A stretch of 64,000 bases of DNA. Source: Pseudomonas sessilinigenes (lineage in GTDB: Bacteria; Pseudomonadota; Gammaproteobacteria; Pseudomonadales; Pseudomonadaceae). Where the stretch lies: positions 2,666,001 to 2,730,000 of the forward strand of contig NZ_CP027706.1 in the NCBI RefSeq assembly GCF_003850565.1. The letters run 5' to 3'. This document shows, one piece after another, positions 58,998 through 64,000 of the stretch; position 1 is the first letter of the stretch, and each line of letters begins with the position of its first letter. Made by a program: the position numbers and the translations under genes. Below the pieces are notes generated by a model, which was given only the letters and a program-made list of their open reading frames with translations, did not search any database and was not told the DNA's origin.

Positions 58998-60243
58998 GTA
59001 CTATGACGTGGTTATCGCCGGTGGTGGTGTGATCGGGGCGTCCTGCGCCTACCAGCTGTCCAAGCGCAAGGGCCTGAAGGTGGCGTTGATCGATTCCAAG
59101 CGCCCGGGCAATGCCAGCCGCGCCTCGGCCGGCGGCCTGTGGGCCATCGGCGAGTCGGTGGGCCTGGGGTGTGGAGTGATCTTCTTTCGCATGATGTCGG
59201 CCAACCGCAAGCGCGAGGCCCAGGGCTCGGCCGTGGTGGTGGACTCCAGCACGCCGCATATCCTGCCGCAGTCGTTCTTCGATTTCGCCTTGCAGTCCAA
59301 CGAGCTTTATCCGCGCCTGCACCGGGAACTGATGGGCCTGCACGACATGGACTTCAAGTTCGAGCAGACCGGGCTCAAGTTCGTCATCTATGACGATGAA
59401 GACCGCCTGTACGCCGAGCATATCGTCGGCTGCATCCCGCACCTGGCCGATCAGGTGCGCTGGCTCGACCAGGCGGCGTTGCGCGCCAGTGAGCCGAGTA
59501 TCAGCCACGAGGCCCAGGGTGCCCTGGAGTTCCTCTGCGATCACCAGGTCAATCCATTCCGCCTCACCGATGCCTACACCGAGGGTGCCCGGCAGAACGG
59601 CGTGGACGTGTACTTCAATACCAATGTCACCGGGGTGCTGCACCAGGGCAACCGGGTCAGCGGCGTACAGACCGCCGAGGCCGGGTTGTTCCATTGCTCG
59701 ACCCTGATCAACGCCGCCGGTGCCTGGGCCGCCGAACTGAGCCTGCAGGCCACGGGCGTGGAGATCCCGGTGAAGCCGGTGAAGGGCCAGATCCTGCTCA
59801 CCGAGCGCATGCCCAAGCTGCTCAATGGTTGCCTGACCACCAGCGACTGCTACATGGCGCAGAAGGACAACGGTGAAATCCTCATCGGCAGCACCACCGA
59901 GGACAAGGGCTTCGACGTCAGTACCACTTACCCTGAAATCAACGGCCTGGTGCAGGGCGCGGTGCGTTGCATCCCCGAGCTGGCCCAGGTCAACCTCAAG
60001 CGTTGCTGGGCGGGGCTGCGCCCCGGTTCGCCGGATGAACTGCCGATCCTCGGGCCGATGGAAGGGGTGGAGGGTTACCTCAATGCCTGTGGGCACTTCC
60101 GTACCGGCATCCTGACCTCGGCCATCACCGGGGTGCTGTTGGACAAGCTGGTCAACGACGAGGCCCTGCCGCTGGACATCACGCCATTCCTGGCCCGGCG
60201 TTTTGCCCTGGAACCGCAGAAGAAGCAGGCACTGTTCGCCTGA
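58990..60243 (+). CDS. hcnC: Hydrogen cyanide synthase subunit HcnC
   Basis: A 417-residue flavin-dependent amino acid dehydrogenase subunit. FAD motif VVIAGGGVIGASCAYQL, then NASRASAGGLWAIGESVGLGCG, and the DAO-family end blocks NLKRCWAGLRPGSPDELPILG and YLNACGHFRTGILTS. It catalyses the first oxidation of glycine. Sequence is very close in pattern to P. protegens CHA0 HcnC as I recall it. It ends the operon; a REP element lies 90 nt downstream. Confidence 0.95.
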   Translation: MTKYYDVVIAGGGVIGASCAYQLSKRKGLKVALIDSKRPGNASRASAGGLWAIGESVGLGCGVIFFRMMSANRKREAQGSAVVVDSSTPHILPQSFFDFALQSNELYPRLHRELMGLHDMDFKFEQTGLKFVIYDDEDRLYAEHIVGCIPHLADQVRWLDQAALRASEPSISHEAQGALEFLCDHQVNPFRLTDAYTEGARQNGVDVYFNTNVTGVLHQGNRVSGVQTAEAGLFHCSTLINAAGAWAAELSLQATGVEIPVKPVKGQILLTERMPKLLNGCLTTSDCYMAQKDNGEILIGSTTEDKGFDVSTTYPEINGLVQGAVRCIPELAQVNLKRCWAGLRPGSPDELPILGPMEGVEGYLNACGHFRTGILTSAITGVLLDKLVNDEALPLDITPFLARRFALEPQKKQALFA

Positions 60244-60331
60244 TCGATCCGCTTGCCCAGTGGTGCGCTGAAGGTCCTGCTGACCTGGCGCAACCACGTG
60301 GGCTCGGTAGCGGCCACCGGGGCAGGCCATG

Positions 60332-60436
60332 CCCGGTGGAGCCGCTGGCGCAGGCTGCGCACGGGCGCCAGGGTACCTTTGCCTGGCCCTGTGCTGGAGC
60401 CTGGTGGCGCCTGGCGTGGGCTAGGCGGCTACGGTC
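60332..60436. repeat. REP doublet (GTAGCCGC type), diverged
   Basis: GGAGCCGCTGGCGCAGGCTGCG at 60334 faces GGCGGCTACGG at 60425-60435. Divergence from the consensus is greater than in the other copies. The right arm supplies the stop codon of the MFS gene. It lies between the convergent hcnC and MFS genes and probably terminates both. Confidence 0.7.
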
Positions 60437-61649
60437 GCGGGCGCAGGCCATACCAGGCCACGCCAAGGGCGAGGCTGAACAACCCCGTCAGGGCTTGCAA
60501 GGAGCCGGCGGCGCTGTCGACCAGGGCATCGGCCAGCAGGCCACACAGGGCGGTCATGCCCATCTGGATAAAGAAGAACAGTCCCGAAGCGCTGCCTGCC
60601 ACATCGGCATAGGGTTGCAGGATCGCCAGTTGGCAGGCCGGAATCGCCAGGCCCACCGCCAACATGATCGCCAGCATGGGCAGGACGATGGCCAGCAGGC
60701 TGTCTGGCCAGAAGCCGCGGGCGATCAGCAGCAGGCCGGCGCCTGCAAGGTTGAGCAACGTGGCCCGGGCGATCAGGCGGTCGGCACCCTGGCGTGGCGC
60801 CAGGCGCTGGAACCACCGCGACCCCAATAGATAACCGGCCACCGTGGCGGCGAAGACCAGGGCATAGGCGCTCGAGGAGAGCCCCAGCTGACGCTGGAGC
60901 AAGGCGGGCGACTGCAGGATAAAGGGAAAGTAGGTGCAGTACAGGCAACCGATGGCCAGGGAATAACGCATGAAATAGCGGCTTCGCAGCAGCCGCAAGT
61001 AGAGCCGTGGCAGGTTCTGGCGGGGCATCTGGGCCACCTCGGGCGAACGGGTCTCGGCCAGCTTGGCCAGCATCAGCAGCCACACGGCGGCGGCCAAGAG
61101 GCTCAGGCACAGGAACAGGCCGCGCCACCCGAGCCAGTGGCCGAGCAGGCTGCCCAGTACAGGTGCGAGCATGGGCGACAGGGCGATCCCCATGGATAAC
61201 AGGCCCAGGAGCCGCGCCTGTTCGGCAGGCGTGCAGCGATCCCGGACCATGACCCGGCCCACCAGCGTGCCGCAGCAACCGCCCAGGGCTTGTAGCAAGC
61301 GAGCGGCCATCAATACCTCGACGCGGGTGGCGAGCATGCAGGCCAGGCTGGCCAGCAGGTACAGCGCCATGCCCCAGAGCAGCACCGGACGCCGGCCAAA
61401 GCGATCGCACAGGGGACCTCCCAGCAGCATCGAGAAGGCATAGCCGAGCATGTACAGGCTCAGGGTCAGTTGCAGCTGTTGGTCGCTGGCGCCCAGCGCG
61501 TCGGCCATGGCGGGCAAGGCCGGCAGGTACAGGTCGATGCTGATCCGCGGCAGGCAGACCACGATCAGCAACAGCAGGGTCCAGAGCCAGGGCGCCAGCG
61601 CTTGCGGGGCCGTAGAGGCAAGGAGCGGGGTTTCGGTGGTCGGTTTCAT
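60429..61649 (-). CDS. MFS drug exporter, Bcr/CflA type
   Basis: A 406-residue exporter with 12 helices. The family loop GGPLCDRFGRRPVLLWGMALYL (motif A, GxxxDRxGRR) lies between TM2 and TM3, and the antiporter motif C region MGIALSPMLAPVLGSLLG is in TM5, both marking a Bcr/CflA-type drug:H+ antiporter. DLYLPALPAMADAL after TM1 is the other family mark. It is divergent from a MocR regulator, 91 nt away, which is its likely controller. The stop codon is in a REP arm. Confidence 0.9.
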   Translation of the reverse strand: MKPTTETPLLASTAPQALAPWLWTLLLLIVVCLPRISIDLYLPALPAMADALGASDQQLQLTLSLYMLGYAFSMLLGGPLCDRFGRRPVLLWGMALYLLASLACMLATRVEVLMAARLLQALGGCCGTLVGRVMVRDRCTPAEQARLLGLLSMGIALSPMLAPVLGSLLGHWLGWRGLFLCLSLLAAAVWLLMLAKLAETRSPEVAQMPRQNLPRLYLRLLRSRYFMRYSLAIGCLYCTYFPFILQSPALLQRQLGLSSSAYALVFAATVAGYLLGSRWFQRLAPRQGADRLIARATLLNLAGAGLLLIARGFWPDSLLAIVLPMLAIMLAVGLAIPACQLAILQPYADVAGSASGLFFFIQMGMTALCGLLADALVDSAAGSLQALTGLFSLALGVAWYGLRPRP

Positions 61650-61740
61650 GGATGGCTCGGCAGGTAGGGCATGGGCAGAAAACTAAGGCCTTTATGGTTT
61701 AATGCCGAGAGCCATTTATACCTGTATCGAGTGGACCACT
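61650..61740. promoter_or_regulatory. Divergent promoter region of the MFS and MocR genes
   Basis: A 91-nt AT-richer spacer with TTTATGGTTTAATG and CATTTATACCTGTATC stretches suited to promoters on both strands. ATACCT and TATACC-type repeats are often MocR sites, but no clear direct repeats with the usual spacing are seen. Confidence 0.4.
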
Positions 61741-63207
61741 ATGAGTCGTGGAAAACACCCTGTTCCGCTGGACTTGCCGCTGCCCCAGGCCCTGGGCGAG
61801 GGCCTGGGCAAGCAGGACAGTGCCTATGGCGCCCTGCGCCAGGCGATCCTGGAGAAGCGCTTGCCGGCCGGCTGCCGACTGCCGTCGACCCGGACCCTGG
61901 CCCAGCGCTGGTCCCTGTCCCGAGGCACCCTGGAAGCGGTGTTCGATCGCTTGCGCAGCGAGGGCTACGTCAGCCGCGTGTCCGGTTCCGGGACCCGGGT
62001 CTGCGCGGTGGTGCCGGACCTCTACCTGAAGGCACTGCCCCCTGGGGCGCCACGGCCCGAACAGCCTGCGGGCCCGCGCCCCCGAGCCCAGGGCGTACGT
62101 GCCGGGCAACCCTTCGTCGCCCGGCTCGCCGACCCTACGCTGTTTCCCCTGGCTCTGTGGGCCCGCACCCTGACCCGGGCCCTGGCCGCGGCCCCGGCGC
62201 AATTGCTGTGCGATCCCGATCCGGCTGGCTTGCCGCTGCTGCGCCAGCAGATCGCCCAGTACCTGGGGCAGCACCGCGGCATTGTCTGCGACCCGGACCA
62301 GGTGATGGTCACCACGGGCATTCGCCATGGCCTCGATCTGTTGGCCCGCAGCCTGCTGCACCGGGGCGACAAGGTCTGCCTGGAAGACCCCGGCTACCTG
62401 TCGGCCAGGGAGTTGTTCACCCTGGCCGGTGCGCAATGGGTGCCGGTGCCGGTCGACGAGGAGGGGATCGACGTGGAGTACCTGCATCGTCATCGCGATG
62501 CGCGCATGGTCTACGTGACCCCGGCGCACCAGGCCCCCCTGGGCATGAGCATGCCGGTATCGCGGCGCCTGGCACTGCTGGAGTGGGCGCGCGCCAGCCA
62601 GGCCTGGATCGTGGAGGACGACTACGACAGTGAATTCAATTACCAGAGCGCCCCCCTGGCGGCCCTCAAGTCCCTGGACCTCGATGACCGGGTGATCTAC
62701 TGCGGCAGCTTCAACAAGACGCTGTTCGCCGGCCTGCGGGTGGGTTTCATGCTGGTGCCGCAGGCGTTGCGCGAGCGATTGCTGGCGACCTTGCAGAATA
62801 CCGGGCGTTCGGTCGGGGTGATCGAGCAGGTGGCCCTGGCCGACTACATCGCCAGCGGTGCGTTCCTGCGGTATCTGCGGGCCGCCCGCCAGGCTTACCA
62901 GGAGCGTCGCGACCTGCTGCTGCAGATCCTGGCCCGGGAGGCGCCGGGCTGCTATCGCATTACCGGGCAGCAGGCCGGCCTGCACCTGCTGTTGCAGTTG
63001 CCGGCCGGTAGCGATGAGGCGCGTTTTCGCCAACGCGCCGCCGAGGCTGGCATCGACCTGCAGGGCCTGGCCGAGCATTGCCAGCGACCCGGTCGGCCAG
63101 CGGCCGTGATCATCGGTTATGCGGCCCTGAGCCCGGCGCAGATCCGCTACAGCGCTGCGCGCCTGGCAAGCCTGCTGGTGGCCGAGGCCGGCCTGGCCAG
63201 GTGCTGA
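61741..63207 (+). CDS. MocR-family regulator (GntR HTH plus aminotransferase domain)
   Basis: A 488-residue regulator. The N-terminal GntR winged helix (YGALRQAILEKRLPAGCRLPSTRTLAQ, then SRGTLEAVFDRLRSEGYV) is joined by a proline-rich linker to a fold-type I aminotransferase domain. The PLP lysine is in GSFNKTLFAGLRVGF, and VEDDYDSEFNY holds the Asp that binds the pyridine nitrogen. Such proteins bind PLP and often an amino compound to activate a nearby gene, here probably the divergent MFS exporter. ATG 61741 is chosen; ATG 61702 in frame would add 13 residues but would overlap the promoter region. Confidence 0.9.
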   Translation: MSRGKHPVPLDLPLPQALGEGLGKQDSAYGALRQAILEKRLPAGCRLPSTRTLAQRWSLSRGTLEAVFDRLRSEGYVSRVSGSGTRVCAVVPDLYLKALPPGAPRPEQPAGPRPRAQGVRAGQPFVARLADPTLFPLALWARTLTRALAAAPAQLLCDPDPAGLPLLRQQIAQYLGQHRGIVCDPDQVMVTTGIRHGLDLLARSLLHRGDKVCLEDPGYLSARELFTLAGAQWVPVPVDEEGIDVEYLHRHRDARMVYVTPAHQAPLGMSMPVSRRLALLEWARASQAWIVEDDYDSEFNYQSAPLAALKSLDLDDRVIYCGSFNKTLFAGLRVGFMLVPQALRERLLATLQNTGRSVGVIEQVALADYIASGAFLRYLRAARQAYQERRDLLLQILAREAPGCYRITGQQAGLHLLLQLPAGSDEARFRQRAAEAGIDLQGLAEHCQRPGRPAAVIIGYAALSPAQIRYSAARLASLLVAEAGLARC

Positions 63208-63283
63208 TTGTCATGCTTTGGTCATATTCGCCCGCCATGCTCGGCACCCCGGCCCGCGGGCCTTCGTACACCACAGGGATGTC

Positions 63284-64000
63284 ATGATCATTGTCACCTC
63301 CGGCGCGGCTTACCTGGACATGGATGCCTACGCCGGCTGTATCGCCTACGCCGAATGGCTCAATCTTCGCGGCCGTCCGGCCCGGGCCCTGAGCAGCGCA
63401 CCACTGAACGAAAGCATTCCCCAGGCCCTGCGCCATAACTGCAAGGGGCTGGATGCACCGGTGCCGATCGGCGACGACGATGTGTTCGTGCTGGTGGACG
63501 TTTCCAATCACCTGCACCTGGACCCACTGGTGGCGCTGGAGCGGGTGGTGGAGGTCATCGATCATCATCCGGGGTTCGAGCCGTTCTGGATCGAGCGCCT
63601 TGGCCCCCGTGCGGATATTCGCCGGATCGGCGCCGCCTGTACCCAGGTCTACGAGCGTTGGCGCGACTCGGGGCTGTTGCCGCGAATGAGCCGCGACAGT
63701 GCGCAGTTGCTGGCAGCCGGGATTCTCGACAACACCCTGAACTTCACTGCCCAGATCTGCACCGATGCCGATCGCCAGGCCTATGCCGTGCTGGCCCGGC
63801 ACGCCGGGTTGGACGAGCAATGGCCTGCACGCTACTTCGACCAGTGCCAGCGCCAGATCGAGGAACAACTGGAGCAGGCCCTGCACAAGGACCTGAAAGT
63901 CCTCGGGGAAGAGAGCAACCTGCCCAGGCGTTTCGCCCAGTTGACCTTGTGGAATGCCGATCGCTTGCTGCGCCAGCAACGGCCCTTGATCGAAAGGGTA
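63284..64000 (+). CDS. DHH family phosphoesterase (partial at 3' end)
   Basis: The first 239 residues of a DHH-family hydrolase; the gene runs off the window. MIIVTSGAAYLDMDAYAGCIAY contains the N-terminal metal-binding Asp residues (in DMDA), VLVDVSN gives the next, and EVIDHHPG carries the DHH signature. This pattern is seen in manganese-dependent inorganic pyrophosphatases (PpaC) and related phosphoesterases; the C-terminal DHHA domain that would tell them apart is missing. ATG 63284 is 76 nt after the MocR gene. Confidence 0.82.
   Translation, partial: MIIVTSGAAYLDMDAYAGCIAYAEWLNLRGRPARALSSAPLNESIPQALRHNCKGLDAPVPIGDDDVFVLVDVSNHLHLDPLVALERVVEVIDHHPGFEPFWIERLGPRADIRRIGAACTQVYERWRDSGLLPRMSRDSAQLLAAGILDNTLNFTAQICTDADRQAYAVLARHAGLDEQWPARYFDQCQRQIEEQLEQALHKDLKVLGEESNLPRRFAQLTLWNADRLLRQQRPLIERV

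Overview
The window is a high-GC chromosomal segment of a Pseudomonas from the fluorescens complex, most likely close to P. protegens or P. chlororaphis. The evidence is an hcnABC hydrogen cyanide operon with an Anr box and an RsmA/RsmE hairpin, frequent GTAGCCGC-type and GTAGGAGC-type REP elements, and proteins of Pseudomonas-restricted families (DUF1652, DUF3077-like). No tRNA, rRNA, CRISPR array, IS element or complete prophage was seen. Both ends cut genes: a hybrid sensor kinase on the left and a DHH phosphoesterase on the right.

Layout, left to right. 0-7 kb: end of a hybrid kinase, a VanW-family protein, two unrecognised small proteins, a secreted FAD oxidase, the 2-oxoadipate dioxygenase/decarboxylase HglS, and a MASE2-GGDEF diguanylate cyclase. 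7-11 kb: a B12-uptake operon (btuB, a [2Fe-2S] thioredoxin-like protein, a BtuF-like binding protein) behind a cobalamin riboswitch. 11.2-18.7 kb: a seven-gene, single-direction cluster starting with an RpiR regulator and encoding a cysteine hydrolase, a glutamine synthetase-like ligase, an N-formylglutamate amidohydrolase-like enzyme, a PuuP-like permease and a second pair of arginine/ornithine succinyltransferase subunits. It looks like a catabolic pathway whose substrate cannot be named from sequence. 19-24.7 kb: a three-gene RND efflux operon. 25-28 kb: a lipoprotein, a YhcG/DUF1016 PDDEXK nuclease, and a carboxymuconolactone decarboxylase-ECF41 sigma factor pair with a matching ECF41 promoter.

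28.1-36.9 kb is a more AT-rich defence island. An Mrr-like type IV restriction enzyme faces a complete type I restriction-modification operon (hsdR-hsdS-X-hsdM). Gene X has an ABC-type ATPase domain followed by an Arg-x3-Glu...His set spaced like the active site of the PrrC anticodon nuclease, so the operon probably carries a tRNA-cleaving back-up suicide system. 37-43.6 kb: small conserved genes, then a sulfide-oxidation operon (persulfide dioxygenase, type II SQR, TauE/SafE, split YeeE/YedE) divergent from its sulfide-sensing sigma-54 activator FisR, with a sigma-54-like promoter, a palindrome and helically phased repeats between them. 43.7-50.4 kb: GNAT enzyme, PAS-LuxR regulator, CsbD-like and DUF1652 proteins, a TRIC-like channel, a two-component system and two envelope proteins. 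50.4-57 kb: an AT-rich leader with phased repeats, then a six-gene Csu/CupE-type archaic chaperone-usher pilus operon. 57-60.2 kb: hcnABC. 60.4-64 kb: a Bcr/CflA-type MFS exporter divergent from a MocR regulator, and the DHH protein.

A recurring feature is that six genes (diguanylate cyclase, RND outer-membrane factor, fisR, GNAT, histidine kinase, MFS exporter) take their TAG stop codon from the outer arm of a REP element.
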